Positions 36,722-51,100 of a DNA stretch of 64,000 bases are shown one piece after another. The stretch comes from Gorsachius magnificus (Eukaryota; Chordata; Aves; Pelecaniformes; Ardeidae), in NCBI GenBank assembly GCA_034008185.1, contig CM067087.1:41434590-41498589 (forward strand), given 5' to 3'. The notes below the pieces were generated by a model. The model did not search any database. It saw only the letters and a list, made by a program, of their open reading frames with translations, and was not told the DNA's origin. Within the stretch, counting starts at the first letter, position 1. Each line of letters begins with the position of its first letter. A program made the position numbers and the translations under genes.

Positions 36722-39116
36722 TCCCAGGTCTTGAGGGCAGTCCTGGTGACGGGAATGGCTTTTGTGAGCTGGAAGGGGGGCAGAATGACCCTATTTTACT
36801 GTCGACGTGCAAGGGCTTTCTCCTGCCTGGGAGCCATGACATGGGGATGACATTGGGCAGTAGATTTACTACCTGAGTTTCCGAAGAGCAAACCAGAACC
36901 GCAACACCCCAAACCTGCAGCAGAAATGCTTTCCCGACACATGTGCTTGCTCCTCGGGCTGGAAGGTGTCTGGCTGTCCAAGTCTCCTCTCTCAAAAGGT
37001 TATAGCATCACCGAGGGCACCAATGGACGCACTGCTCTAGTGTCAGAGTGGTAATGAGTCAGGCAGCGGGATCACTATGTTATAAAGCACTTAATAAATT
37101 CAATCTTATTTCGCATAGCATCTCTCCAGCAACTGGCATGAAACTCCTGAAGAAAATATATATAGAACAATTACAGTGGTCCATTCAAACGCTGTGTAAA
37201 ATGAAGCAGATTTAAGGAGAAACCTTCAAAGAGCCTACTTGCTTCAGGTATCACAAGGTAATTCATTCCCCTACAAGGCGCGTGGTAATAAAGACTAAAG
37301 CTCTCCTGCCCGGGGCTTGACTTTTAGAGGTCAAGACTTTCACGAGGAGAGAAGTTGCAGAGTAATAATTCAGGGAGAAAGCATCTTACCCAAATACAAA
37401 GTCTTTCTGTATGTAATAAAAATCCAGTGCATGTGCAGCCCTTGGCTCTGTTGTAATCAGACTTAAATAACCTGACAGATACAGTTGATTTTTCAGAATT
37501 ACGTTTGTACTGTACCATTAAATTCCCCAACTGACCTAAATGCGAAGAGGAAGAGGGGGAGGATGGGTCTGTGGGTGGTGTACGTAGGGTGGTACCCAAA
37601 CGAGGGGGTCTGGTGCAGGGGCAGCTGCAGGTGGTGGGAAGGGAAGGGGTTATGGTCTATTTTAGCATCATCTCTGGCATGGCTGTAAGGGTACACCCCA
37701 AATGCAGCCTGGGCTTCCTGGGGACCCCCGCAGGGCAGAGAGGTGGGCCTCCAGGAAAGGACTTTTCTGCACCATCCAGTGACACCAAGCATAACTTTCT
37801 TAATTACCCTCTCTGACAAGGCTTACTGTTTGTCAGTCTTGAAATAAAGTAGTATTAAAAGTCTGAAATTTATGGGATCTGCACGCCTGTGGGAAGGCTG
37901 TAATTTCAGGCCATTGATCTAAAGGGATATAAATCAGGAGGGAAAAATAAATAGAGTAGATGTCAACTTTAAGATTGCAGGTGACATGCGTTTTATTGGC
38001 CGGGGATTTGTTTGGAAGAGCGTGCAGCCATCGTTTGCTTTAAGTGGAAACGATGCAAATGGGTTGCACACTGATCTCTGTCCGAGCGGGAATGGGCTCC
38101 TGACCGCATCTCATTTATTATCCTGCAAAACCCAAAGGGTGTCTGGGAGGCTCATCAGTCTGAAGATAAGTTGCTGCCTCTGCCGTCTCTCATGACTCAG
38201 AGGTACTTGTAGTTCACTTTGTTCAGCAAAATAAACCTGTTGTAAGCGAAACAAAGGAGGCAGCGCATGAAAAGGCCCGGGTTGCCTTTGCACGCTGATT
38301 CTGTAACTGTTGTGTTCACCAAAGCAGTGTGTGGAGAGGACAGAGAAATCTGTGGCTTCCAAAAAAAAAATAAAATAACTAAAAAAACCCCCAAACATAC
38401 AAATGACAGCTGTCACGCTATCGCAGAAGCCATGTACTGAATCTGAAAATACCCAACACAGCTAAAATTCTGAAATAAATTTTACAAACCATGGGAGAGA
38501 ATAAAAAATGTTGGTTTCCTTCCATGTGGGTGGTGAAATTCAATACAACTGGGTTCTTATTAGTGGCTTCAGTGACATACAGTGAATGCATGCTAATTTT
38601 AATTTTCCATCTGGAAACATCACTAGTTAAATGGTAAAGTGTCCTCATCATACTTTATTTCAATAGCAAGATACTTGAGGTTTTTGGAAACCTCAGATTT
38701 GAAAAGACATTGGCAGAGTGGCTGAAAACCATTTACTAAACCTGGATTAATGTGCATATTAGATGTACAGGTTTACCTGTGGAGCTGGAGGTCTGCAGAG
38801 CCAGGTGCAGAGGAATGCTCCTCTGCCTGTCTACTGGATCACTTTCTATATTACTTGTGACGACCCAGTATGTCCCCAGAGGTGAAGAAACATGAATGCA
38901 TGTCACCTTCAGTGGATTCCCATCAAGGACAGTCATGAAGAAGGACTTTCCTTAACTCAACGATTCTATTTATTTATTTATTTTTTCAAGACCCCTGACA
39001 TGTTTTGACTCAGCAGGTGAGTTGTTTTAATAAAAGTAAGTATCTGAGAGCAGGTATTCATTTTTGGCCTGGATCTTCACTAGAATTAGTCCTTCCCACA
39101 ACTCCTGGTGTTTTTT

Positions 39117-39128
39117 CCCCCCCCCCCC
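39117..39128. repeat. C12 homopolymer
   Basis: T6 followed by twelve C, ending CAG. Confidence 0.9.
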
Positions 39129-41419
39129 AGTATTTTTAAAAATTCAGTTAGCCATTCAGAAATGTTGCAAACAACAATTTTCATATATTTTTATGCCAAA
39201 TGATCTGCAAGAGAACTGTGGGCTTTTTTTGTTACTGCCGAGGTTGCACTGAACCCTGCTCAGTCTGCATCTTCAGTAACACTTCCCAAAGGTGGAGATA
39301 ATATTTCAAAAGCTTGCTCCAAAGTCAATCCTTTCTTTTGGTTGCTCTAGCAGATCAGCCAGGTCTGCATACCAACCCCAAGCAGGGAACCATGGTAACG
39401 TAAGATAAATTAAAGATGATTAAACACTTTCCTGCTTCCCGGGGTGAAGGGCAAGTTGGGACACCATAGCTAACTAGTTGGTCCTGGGTTATAAAGGAAA
39501 TTTGTAGGTACTTGAACCCATGTATGAGCCAAGTGTCCTATAATTGCATCTGCAGCAGGCTGTGGATAAATCTGTTGCTCAGCCGTCAACGGGATAATGC
39601 ATTTGCTTGTTCCCTGCCCTCCTCAGAGAGCAGGATTCAATGTTATGTGCTGCTATGATCACAAAAGCAGAGAAAAACTGTGATTATTCTTGTCTCCCCC
39701 CATTGCAACTATGGTGGTTTGAAGGTGGAAATAGTCTACTGCACGTCCTCCAAATTGGCAATAACGTACGGTAGCACTGATGGTCTGACTGTGGGTGTGG
39801 GAAGCCCTAGTGCATAACCTGCTTTTCATGAGAAAGCATCAGTGGAAGAGTCATTAATTTGTTGGTATCGAGAGGCTCTGCCACATCTGTTGGCAGCAGC
39901 AATGTGGCATGTGTGGTTCCCCTGTGCAAGGACTGCAAGTTGATGTAGGCTTGTCATATCTGTGCTTTTAGGAAGACTGTCATGGAAAAGGGAACAGGTG
40001 TTGTGACTAATTGTCTTTTTTTGTTCATTTAAGCTTCTCATCTCAAATGTCAAAGTATTAAAATCTCAGTCCAGGAAGTTACAGTAAAAGAATTGAGCTC
40101 GTAAGCAAAATTTTTGCCTTGGCTGCTGCTACGTGTATTTCTCTGCAACTGATTTTTTTTCTTGCGGGACTTAAATTCTACTTTTTAACTCTGTTAAAAG
40201 AATATCCAAATACAACGTGCCCTTGAATTAACTGGCACCACCGCGTCCCCCCAGAACACGTGAGTAGATTGCAATGTACTGCAAGCTTGCACCCAGGGGG
40301 CAGACTCGGGTGAGGGGCTTACTGTTGAGTTTTCCTGAGCAGCAAATGACCTGAATGGGAGCACACGCACATCTCCCGTGGAGATTCCCTCTACACCGTG
40401 TGCAGGCATCTTGTCAAACCGAGTATCTGAGAGTGCTTACTGAGCTGCCGGGCCCTTTCTGCAGTTGGCTGGAGAGAGAATTTTGCAGTTTGTCCCCGAG
40501 CCACAGGAGGGATGGTACCAACCTACTTCTGCACCCACCTCGCCATTTTCCCTGTCCCAAGGGGAGAGACAAATGCTGCTTTTTGGGGATAACTTCCTTC
40601 TATTTGAGCATGTTGATTCGAAAACTTGGTAAAAAGTTACGCTGACAAGTTTGAACTTTCTAGGATTGCAGTACAAGAAAAACCTGTTGGATATTAATAC
40701 CCAGGGAGGGGACATGAAACATTCAAGGTGAATTCTGCAAGAAGCCACCAAAACCTTGGAGCTGGGCATTACGGTGGAGCCCATGAGTCCTTCCTTCTGG
40801 ACTAGAAAGCACCTGCAAGCTGTTTTTTATTTACTCGCTCTTTCTTTCTGAGGTACGTGTGGTTTTTTGCTCTCTTCAGCCCCCCGTTCCCCCCTGAAGC
40901 AGCCTGTAAGGCGGTCGCACGTGAGCCAGCCTCGTGCTCGGCTGTGCTAGCTGCAAAGGACACTGACGTGTTTTGTTGCAAACCACTGGCGTGGCCTAAT
41001 TAGCTATAACCTAATAAAGTGGCATTTTGACACACTGGGAAGCAAGCATCGCTTTTGTGCCGTGAGAAACGTTTGTGATGGAAAAGCTGTTATTTTCCTT
41101 AGCTGGTGTTCTTGGCAGAAGTAAATCTGATCGTCAGTTTTAATGGGGCCTTACTTAAAGGCAGGCTTTCTTCTGCTGTTGGGACCATTAAAGAGGAGGC
41201 TAAGTAACACCCACCTCTCCCCAATCTGTGGATATTGCCTTTACCCCAACGCCACCCACCCTATCAGCCCGGCACTGCGGCCCTGGCTCCTGCCTGTCTC
41301 CTGCCTGCAGGCAAGAACTATTGATTAACTTGCTGCTATTAACTAAGCACACGCAAGATGGAAAATGCCAGCTTTATTTTAATAAATACATTTCAGCAAG
41401 TGCTTTTGCTAACACTGAG

Positions 41420-41433
41420 ATATATATATATAT
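41420..41433. repeat. (TA)n microsatellite
   Basis: Seven AT/TA units between GAG and GTATTA. Confidence 0.85.
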
Positions 41434-42490
41434 GTATTATTTTTCTCTTATAAGGGTCTGTGATACTGCAGAATCTCCTGGGGTTGTTAATACAGTTTAA
41501 AAACAAAACCAAGCTGGGTAATAGTATTTAAAATAATCCAAACACTGCTATTTTACATGTGAATTTGCCTCTGGCTTTGTTCCAGTATAAATCTACCTGG
41601 CTATTAAATCTGCCATTACTGATACGGTCCTTATTTTTCAAGGATGCGTTAAGGGAACTGTGATTGAAAGATGACATAAAAATTATGTGGTGTTACTGCT
41701 GAGATAACTCTGATTATAGCTGCCTTTTACATCTTCTGTAAATTCCTGTGTTTGCTGTGTTATTTCCCTGCAAGGGTTTGTAAGCATTAAATTAATTTGG
41801 CGGTATGAGGTTCTAAGAAATAGAAGATATTCGTGTGCCAAGAAAAACTGTAAACACAACCTTATCTGAACTTCATCTCCTCCTTGGAAGCCTTGTTCCT
41901 GTGGTAGGTGAGTAGCTCGAGGAAAGGACCTAATTCAAGCTGTGGGACTGTTGACTGATTGCAAGAGGAGGCGTTATGGCAGAAATGGATTTGATTTAGT
42001 TAAAACTAATTTTTCCTGCCATGGTTTCCCTGAAAAATCTAGGGTTTAACTGTAGGGCATTGCAGAGTATACATCTGTATGTGTGTACGTGCACACATGC
42101 CTCGCTTTGTTAACTACTTCTGCGGCGTCTTTCCTCTGATGGTTAGGACATGGAGCAGCACCAGGAGGCTTTTAGTTTGTTTAAGATGCAAATGATGGAG
42201 GTCACTCAGGTGTTTATAAATGGCTTTCTGACTAACTCCAGGACTGTTGCAGCCTGTTTCAGAAGGGTGACATCAAGTAAGAGGTGAAGGTCGGAACTAT
42301 GTAATTGAAAAATAAGGCTAATGCAGCAGCTGGTTTGCTTTCTGCTGCAGCATGAGACTTCACCTCTACCTTGCTAAATAGCTCTTAGGAGAGATTATCA
42401 TTAAAATCTGGCAGCGGCTCAACCAGAGAACATCTCTGCAGTGTGAAATCAAATCTTTATTTGAGTGTGAAACACTTGAATCAGGTGACT

Positions 42491-42679
42491 GGTTGTCAGG
42501 CTCTGGAATGGGCTGCCCAGGGAGGTGGTGGAGTCCTCATCCCTGGAGGTATTTAAAAGAAGGATAGATGAGGTGCTTAGGGACATGGTTTAGTGGTGGG
42601 ATGGCAGTGCTAGGTTAACGGTTGGACTCGATGATCTTAAAGGTCTTTTCCAACCGAGGTGATTCTATGATTCTATGAC
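42491..42679 (+). mobile_element. CR1 LINE 3' fragment, sense
   Basis: Reads as sense CR1: GGGCTGCCCAGGGAGGTGGT, GGAGGTATTTAAAAGA, GGACATGGTTTAGTGGTGGG and GATGATCTTAAAGGTCTTTT, ending in the tail repeat GATTCTATGATTCTATGA. It is closest to the CR1 end as I know it and therefore probably one of the younger copies. Confidence 0.93.
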
Positions 42680-45600
42680 TGCCCGGTTCATGGGTTTAAA
42701 AAAGGGGGGGAAAAAAAGGAAATCTATAGAAACCATATTAAATAACCCCCAATTTCAGTGAAAAGCTCAAATAGTGAAGGTCACTACAGCAATTCCTCCC
42801 TTAGTGAGCGACCAGGAAGGAGAAGTGGCTGGGTCCCCAGTGCTGCCTTCTGCCACGGCTCCTGTTCACCCTTGCACCCCTGGGAACCAGGTCAGGAATT
42901 GCAGAATTGTTGTAGTCCATTTTTTCCCACTGATGGTGCATGTAGAAATACACCCCTGCTGTACGAAGCTCTTCCCAGGGCTGTGCCTCTTCCCAGGGCT
43001 GGATGCCCATGGCCATGAGCACAGGGCTTGGGCTGGAGGGGGATGACCAAACCCTAATAAAGCAATAGAGGACACAGAATACTTCTAATGAGATATAAGA
43101 CATAGGAAGAGTGGATTATTAGCTAGTCTATATTTGAGTAACATGCATTTTATTGCATTTACGTGTTTTATTTAGCAGAAATTCTTCTTACAATTAAGAT
43201 ATTAACTGATGTATTGACTGTGACTATAAATTCTTACATTGCTGGATCCAGCATATGTACTTAATTAAATGAATTATTATTTTGAATGAAGAATTATTGT
43301 CTGATGAAGAATAGAAGTGGTTTTTTTGCTGATCGTAATGCCAGAACTTGAGCATTCGGGATCAATGATGTTTGCTTTTAAAATGTCAAAGCTGCTGGGT
43401 TCTGAATTGTGTGGCTACAGGAACAGGAATGTCCTTGGTGTGAAAGGCTTTGTAGGGTGATGCTTGGTATGGTTGTGCCTTGGTATGGTGTGTAGGGTTA
43501 GACACCAAAATCACACCCTGGGGTTTTTCTGGCCCGTCAGAGCTCATCGGCAAGTGTAAATGGAAAACAGTGACTGCTGGCAAAGAGCTATCCATTGTAA
43601 TCCTTGCAGTGATCTTTTCTTGGGGTCTCTCCTGTGTCATTGCCTTTCTCCTTTTCTTCATGTTCAGTGATAAAATGGAGGAAAAAAAAGAAAAAGCAGT
43701 AAATGGTTGAACAGAAAGCAGTGGAATACAATTTTTCTGTATACACATTCACTAAATATTTAAATGAAAAAATCCTCTTTTTAGATACTGCAAATTTTTT
43801 TTCCTGTAAATAATATTTTTTCGAGTCATCTCAATTCAAGTGTATTAAATACAGTCCAAGTAGTTACTGTTCTTCTGCATAATAACAACCTGAAGAAGCT
43901 AACATGCTTGCAACTATTTTTTTCCAGTAGAAATAAACTTGAATTTTGTGGATACTGAAAGTTATGAACTTGATGCATGCAATGAGGCAGAATGCTATTT
44001 TTTTTTTTTTAGGAACTTACTCATTTAGTAGCTGAAAGCAAGAAATGATGGATGAACAGTACTGGTTTTGAATAAATATTATTCCATTTCCCTCACTAAT
44101 TCTTGACCTACTGCAAAATTTCTTGTTGCAAAGATTAGGTCATTAATTATATTTTCTTAAAAAATAATCCCATTACATGTCCAGTCTTTAAAGAAGAAAC
44201 CTGTGGAAATGTAGACACTTGGAAGTAATGGGTTTAGTATTCACCTCTGCTTTAACGCTTCACAGAAGATTTGCTTTTTGTTGCCATTAGGCAGACCATG
44301 CCTTTTGCTTTAGAGCAGTGCAGCCAACTAGTTAAAGTTAGGAGTCACTGCCATTAAACAGCTCTCTTAATGTGGTCGCTGCTTTGTACAGATGTGTTAC
44401 TGATATCTTCTTTATCCTGTTAGTGAGGAAAGATGCAGCTGCCTGGGTTGGCGAAAGGTGCGATCATGGTTTCTGCAGGTTGTGCCAGGGGTGCTGGGCT
44501 TCTGGGAAGTCACTCAAAGAGGCAGTGGTTCATCCAAAGCATTGGCTTCAGCAAGACCGTGCTCATGCACATAAGAAAGGCTCGTGGGCATGCAAGGAAC
44601 AATACGGTATGTGGTTGAAGTCTGCCAGCTGTGCTCTTTGCACCAAGCAGTGCTGTTCTGTGTGCCCAGCCCCATCTCCGAACCCAATGCTCGTTGAGAT
44701 GAGAACTAGACTATAGCTTTCCTGCCATCAGTAGTAAAAATGACATGTTTGAAGAAGTGTCTCAGTGCAACAAAGCCATAAATGTTGCTTGGGCTATAGT
44801 GCTGGTTGACGTGATGCTCTTATAAAGAACTGTGCGTATATTTTAGAATCAGTTTCAAGAGGTCTGCCCCTGTGCAAACACAGTCTCTGGCACTTTCTCC
44901 TTCACTGGTAAGGACATAAGTTTCCTTCTGAGGCTTCCTAGTACTCCGAAAGCTTTAATGTGCATTAAAAATGCACACTTTTTAGATTCCTGCTTCATCA
45001 CCTTGTCAGCTGCTATTGAGCTGCCATGGGGAAGGGGAGGGATGGTTTTCTGCGTGTCAAGCAGTCGGCTAAAAATGCCTTGGCTCTACGGGGGGTGTTC
45101 TGAATGAAGGCTTTGCAGCGCAGTGCTAATCGCTTCAGGAGGAAAGATTGAATGCTCTTCAGCTGGGAGGGAAAATTATAAATACAGATATCAGAGTAAA
45201 CACATTTTTGATGACAGAGGCTTTAAGACCCCTGAGAGGCGAGAGATCCGAGTCATGATAGTTGCACCTCATCTCTAAAATTAATTGAAGGGCAAATGAG
45301 AGGGAAGGCTAATGTCTGTGGAGTCCTTGGTGTGACACATTGTTGCTGAATTCCTGGGAAACATGTAGCGCTGTCTTAATAGTGAGCTTCCGAAAAAGCC
45401 AAAAGGATTAGATTCAGGGAGAAAGAAGAGATAAGAATGATTAGGTGGCTGAGAAGCCCAGTGGAGGGGGTAATTGCTCACTGTAATTGAGGAGGAAGAT
45501 CAAAAGAACTTGACATGAATGCTTGACTTAAAACAGTGGGAGGAATTATGAAGAGACTTCAGAAAAAGTAATTAATAGGGGAAAAAATTCTGTCTGTTTT

Positions 45601-46716
45601 GTAGCTGGAAGAAGTCATTTAGACATTTAGCTGGTCCAAAGACCTTCTATTCCTTTTCCTATAGAAAGTTAATTCATCATCCCTCCAGTCATACAGGAGA
45701 ATTTGGTGTAGGATGTTCTGGCTGCTTGCTCCTTGGCAAAGGAGCAAACCATGCTTCATGGTGCATCAGCTTATGAAGACCATATCAAACTACATGTAAA
45801 AAACTAAATTATTATTTATACCCTAATACTTAATGGACCAAAATTGTAGAACTGGGTAGTTTTGAAGGTTGAAAAACAGTGTTACAACAAAGATGGGAGA
45901 GAGCAAGTTCAGGAAGAGACATACAGGTGAATAAAACCTCTCATTGACATTTTCAAGCTGCAGAATGGCCCCATGAGAGTAGCATATGCTAAATTAAAGG
46001 CCAGAGTCTGATGTGCTTGCTTATGGTAAGCACTTTGAGCCTGTTGATTTTAATGTACTGATGCATGGTATTTTTCTCCTTGAGGTACTTAAAACCCCTG
46101 GTTTCAGTGAATCACTTGAGGAGTAATCCTGCTTAACATGAGGAGAGGTATCAGAAAACAGCAAGGCTGTTTATGTAAATTCAGGTGGTCTCAAAATATT
46201 GGGTTTCTGTTCTTTACCAGTGACTTCAGCGTTACTTATAACACTGAAGAGGTTTACGCATTCATTTTCACTTGGGTAACGTTTGTCATTGACTCCCTTA
46301 TAAGAAAAATGGAAGTTAGTGCAGAAGCTTGCAAAGTAACAGTTTCACGCTAGCTGTCCAAATGTTCTAAAAGCCCAGCGACTGGTATGGACTGTGTGAC
46401 AGACAGGAAGATTTAAGGATTTTCCTTGTGACTAGAGGGACGCAGACCTGACCTGAAATAAAGGCTGTGTGTAAAGGACTTTTAGAAAGCATACAAGGCA
46501 ACTGAATAAACAAAGATGAGCAATGATTTGCGTGACTTCCCTTGTGGAGGTGTGATTTAGTTGCATCCAGAGATGCACTGAGGTGGGAAATGTCCTTTCC
46601 TTTCAAGTCAGGAGCCAAAGTAGCAAGAGGCTCCCACGAGCCCCCTCCGGCCCGTCACAGAGCAAGTGTGCTGCTCCACAGAGATGGGAAGGTTTTGCCT
46701 GGAAGGAAAACCACGC
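42680..46716. other. Intergenic stretch between two CR1 fragments
   Basis: No gene recognised. An open frame at 43456-43710 could encode one hydrophobic helix with a KEKK-type tail, but it lacks an early ATG and the helix is the translation of a pyrimidine-rich tract. A T-rich run lies near 44,000. Confidence 0.5.
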
Positions 46717-46840
46717 CATAGAATCATAGAATCATAAAATGTTTTGGGTTGGAAGGGACCCCTAGAGGTCATCTAGTCCGACCCCCCTGCAGTGATCAGG
46801 GACACTGCTAACTAGATCAGGTTGCTCAGAGCCCTGCCAT
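46717..46840 (-). mobile_element. CR1 LINE 3' fragment
   Basis: Begins with the reversed tail repeat (ATAGAATCATAGAATCATA), then GGGTTGGAAGGGACCCCTAG, GGTCATCTAGTCC and CAGGTTGCTCAGAGCCC, all CR1. It is truncated at about 46,840. Confidence 0.9.
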
Positions 46841-48097
46841 CATCAAGGCTAACAAAAATATTGATTCAGTGTTGTATAGGTTAGCCCAGGCACCTTGCTT
46901 CAGCATGCCTGCAGCTTTTCAAGCCTTAGTTTGTGTTACATGTCCCATATAGCTAAGATCAGCTCATGGGAAAGAATGCAAAGCTCTTCCCGTTAGGTCC
47001 ATTCTTTAACAACCTCATTTGTAAGGTACTTTGAGATGGTCTAGTGGGATAGCCCATGTGCACGTACCTGAGGACAGGCAGCCGAGCTGCCCCCCAAAAC
47101 TCAACAAGACTTTTATACAACTCTTCCCTGTCCAAAACATACACAATCCCTCCCAATAACAGTGTTTCTTTCAGAAGTTGCCAGGAAATTGGCCAAAAAC
47201 CTGAGTGTTTCTGAGAGACACTGATAATTGTAGATGGCTCAATATGTCAACAGCACATTTAGGTATTGCCTTGTGTCAGAGCTATTCCTTTTCCTTTACC
47301 TGGTGTTGCATTGTAACTCTGGGAGACTCGGATCATGTCATGACTTGTGTGTAAAGAGAGTTCCTAGTCTCAGGGGGACTCTTCAGAAAGAAATCTTTCT
47401 TATTAAGGGGGAGATGGAAAGTCTTTTTTTTTTTTTTTGATATTACACATTGAACATTCTATGTGTAATCCACATTACACTCACCGATCCAAAGACTATT
47501 CATAATTATCCAAAAAGAAAATCATAGTTGCTTTGCTGCTTGGGTATTTCCTAATTTTATTAATTTTCTGGATTATCAGTTCAGCGTTTGAGAATTTTAC
47601 AACCTCTAGAAGTCTCCTGCGGAGCAGGGGCACGGTGGTTAATCACTATAACACTCACCTTCCCTTTTCCCCAAAAAAGTGTTCAGATCTTGCCACTGAA
47701 GCATTACTTGGGAGGACAAATGCTTCCATTGGTGCCATCAGCTTTTCCCCCAAATGAAGCCAATATGAAGATCTTCCAGTGGTTGTAGTCTTTTTCTGGG
47801 AAGGTCTTGTTTGAAGGTAGATTGCAGAGGGCAAACATCTCAAGCAATGTCAGAACTTGCTGCCTTTGAACTCTTTGTCTTTGCCGTGTCCTCCTGCCTA
47901 GTGGGATATCCTCACCTCTGTAAGTTTGGACCACCATGGACTGCACTCGTATGTCTGTGTGGTGAGGAGCAGAGATGATGGCACCAGAGCACCCAACCTT
48001 CTGCCATCGTCTCCTCCCAGCTCTGAATGGAGGGTTCCCTGAACAGTTTTCTAACAGCAGTGAATGAGAAAGTCAGTGAGATATGCCCTGCATCCAG

Positions 48098-48183
48098 TAT
48101 ATGTGTATGCATGTATATACATACCCCTACACACAGAAATCAAAACAAATGCCCTGTACGTATATGTGTGTGTATATATACAC
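48098..48183. repeat. Purine-pyrimidine alternating microsatellite region
   Basis: Two blocks of alternating GTATAT/ATGTGTG/TATATACAC (about 48,098-48,123 and 48,158-48,183) separated by about 35 non-repetitive bases. Confidence 0.7.
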
Positions 48184-51100
48184 AAATACAAAACAGAAGT
48201 CATCCTAGAAAACTACTTGTGTTCCCTCTTGGCAGGGATTCTGTTCCCTCTTTTTCTCTGTTCAGTCTTTTTTCCACAGCAGCCACCACACTGTAAATGC
48301 TTTTGAAGATGAGCTTTGGGTTGGATGGGAGGGTAATGAGGGACTTGTGTAGGACTCCTTCTGGAGGTGAAAATCAAAGGAATATGCAGCTTTTTATTTC
48401 CCCAGGGAAGAATTTATGCACATTGTTTGGAAGACAAAGGCAGATCAGTAGATTGGGTGTGATGGTGGTATTTGAGATCATAGCTTGACTTTGGGTGCTT
48501 ATTTTCATATTTTTTTTTTAATGTTATAACAGAAGCGCTGCTTGTCTGCAGTGCTGAAGTCTGCATCACGGGGTCGTGGCTGCATCTGCGCCCGCTCCCT
48601 TCTCCTGAGGATAAAGCACAAGACTAATAAAAAGCTCTATCCCCCCCTTTTTGGAGCTCCAGCACACACCTCAGAAAGTCTGTAGAGCATAATATTTATT
48701 GCATGTTTTTACAGATCTCACCTGCATTTCTTCTGCAGAATGGACAAGCTGGTGCTCAACCCCCCAGTGATCAGGGCTTCAGGCACAGGTCAGGGTAGGC
48801 AGCGGGCACCCAATAGTGGCCACTTCCCAAACTGCTACCCCAAGACCCCCTAACCTGGAGGGGTGACAGTGCTTGGGGTAAAGGACCTGCCATAACTGTC
48901 CTGGCACGCCTCAATGTACACAGGGCACATGTGCCTTCCTGCGGTCCTTTGGATTGAAATCCTGCATAGCAGCAAGACCAGGGCTGTGCTACAAGTGTTT
49001 AAAATTGAGAACTTTGTTACATGGATATGTATTTTTAACAGGGCGTTGAGTTCGCGTTTGGGGGTCAAAATGCATTTCCTACCCAATGTTTCAGCACTGT
49101 GCTTGACTCGAGCTGGCCTGGGAGCCCCGACTGGCGTTTGCAGTTATGGCATCCTCAGCTGACAGCAGGAGACCATTTGCATGTTTTGCTTTCATTCCTT
49201 GCATCTTCGTGTCTGGAAAGCAGATTGTTTTCTGGGGAATGGTAAGTGGCACTAAGAAAAGCAGAATAAGGAGACTGGGAGCGGGTTGTCTCTGTTCACA
49301 GGAAAAAGTTAATAAATGATGTGACAGGATGGAGTAGTATGAACATAAGGCTCTTTTGATCTTCACCGCTGGCTTACGAATCATGTGAATTTAAACAAAT
49401 TTGATTATACCTCAATCTATTAGTGATACATGCTGTCGCTACAGGTCTTTTGCGTTTCTGTTTATAAAGCCCTATTTAACATACAACAGTCAAACTGTCA
49501 TCAGCCAGCCAGAGATTTATTGTTCAAACCACAGTTCATCACGTGTCTTATTTCTTCCTAGACACTTCTAGGTTTGTATATGAATCTTTATTGTTCACTA
49601 ATGAGAGTGTGGGGATTTGCAAAAGTGAGATCTAGTTCACCTTGGCATTGATGAAATGTCAGTAGCAATAAATACAGCACTTGCTTTGCAGTGGAGGAGA
49701 GGTCATTTCCTTAATGAGTTCAAATGTAAAGGTAATAAAGAAGCTATCACAAGTTTCTTTGATACATGAATTAACTTGTTATTTAACATTGCTTCTGTAT
49801 GTTATCATCCATGGTGATTTTTGTTCAGAAGCATCCACAAGTGTGTTAATGCAACCCAGTCTCCAACTATCTGCTTCTACAGAACAAAGTGGCTATTTTC
49901 AGATACAGTCTTCCATTTAAATTCTATCAATATCTGGCGTAACTATAGATTTCCCCTTATTCAGTACGTAATCTTCAGCCTGTTCTCTGTAGTACTTGAA
50001 TCATGTAGTAAATTTTGAAAACAATTAAGTGTTGCCATAGGTGTTAAGACAATGTCGGTCTTCTGTGTTTGACTTTGGAGAGACTTTGTCGCATTGTCTG
50101 TGGCTCTCATCCAAATCCTTACAAGAGATGATTCCATGTATAATTTTGTGAGGCATTGTTCAACAGTACAGGCACAGCAGGCTAGTCTGATGGTGAAATG
50201 ATAGAACAGTCCTCAGAATGAAAATAATAATAATAAAAAAAAAGAAAATCCAGGACTCTGTAAAGAGGAAGTGGTTGTACAGAGGAAGGGCAGATTCTTC
50301 ATTGTAAGTATTTGAGCTGGTAGAAAATCAAGAATATAGTGGATGATATGCTGATTATTCATTTTAAACAGGGCTTTAACTACTTGGCATGCCGTGCTGG
50401 TTGCTGCTCAGTGCCCAGGGGGTGGTGGAGGTTGAAGGAGATGCTGAGAAGCGTGGCTGGGAGTAGGTCCCTGCCAGGGCAGGGGCAGGGGTCCAAGCCG
50501 GCTGGCCCGGGAGGTTCCTGTCCACTCGGAAATTCATTTTTGATGTAATCGCAGGGGAGTGTGAAGTCAAAAGCCAGCATTTTTAGAATAAACATGGAAA
50601 TCTGTGGCTTTAAATTTAGTTAGGCTTCAGGGGTATGTTTTATTCAAACTGCTGCTGCTTAGAGAGTTTGTTCAATAAAATGGCCAAAATCCTGATTAGG
50701 ATGAGCCTGAAGAAAGCTCAGCTGTGCCTCCAAATCCACATTAATAGCATCAGCCTCATCTCTAGCGACTTGTGATGTGTTTCCTCATATTTCAGAATGT
50801 GAGCTGGCTGCGTAGTCCGTACCTTGCTGTGGTAATATGTAATGTCTCCGGCAAAGCCACACTTGCATTTTAGACTACTGCCATTAAGTGCTGATAGAGG
50901 TTTATTACCACTTAAAATAGCAATAGGATGAATTAAGGGTTTCTTTGGGGTTTCATTAGTATATGCTACCATGTATGGAGAAGCATCTTGGTGCAGAGCA
51001 GCAGCAGGACTGCCCAACGGCTTTTGTCCCGGGCTGTTTCATGATACGTTATGAGGCACAACCCAAAGCACTGTCCACTTTGGTGTGTGACTTATAGAAA

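Larger units (their letters stand above)
27961..42490. other. Intergenic stretch
   Basis: No coding exon recognised on either strand. The longest open frame of the window (minus, 27706-28314, 202 codons) starts here and has no recognisable domain. Simple repeats include A-rich 31,226-31,248, A15 at 35439-35453, A16 at 36706-36721, TA-rich 36,063-36,117, C12 at 39117-39128 and (TA)n at 41420-41433. CpG-containing AT-rich patches near 33,090-33,150, 37,040-37,300 and 38,000-38,110 are weaker enhancer candidates. Confidence 0.5.

Noticed and set aside
42148..42288. 45-codon ATG frame starting MEQHQEAF.
   Set aside because: Short, preceded directly by a stop, no splice context and no recognised family.
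43456..43710. Open frame encoding one hydrophobic helix with a short KEKK-type tail.
   Set aside because: No ATG until near the end and no clear acceptor upstream. The helix is simply the translation of a pyrimidine-rich tract.
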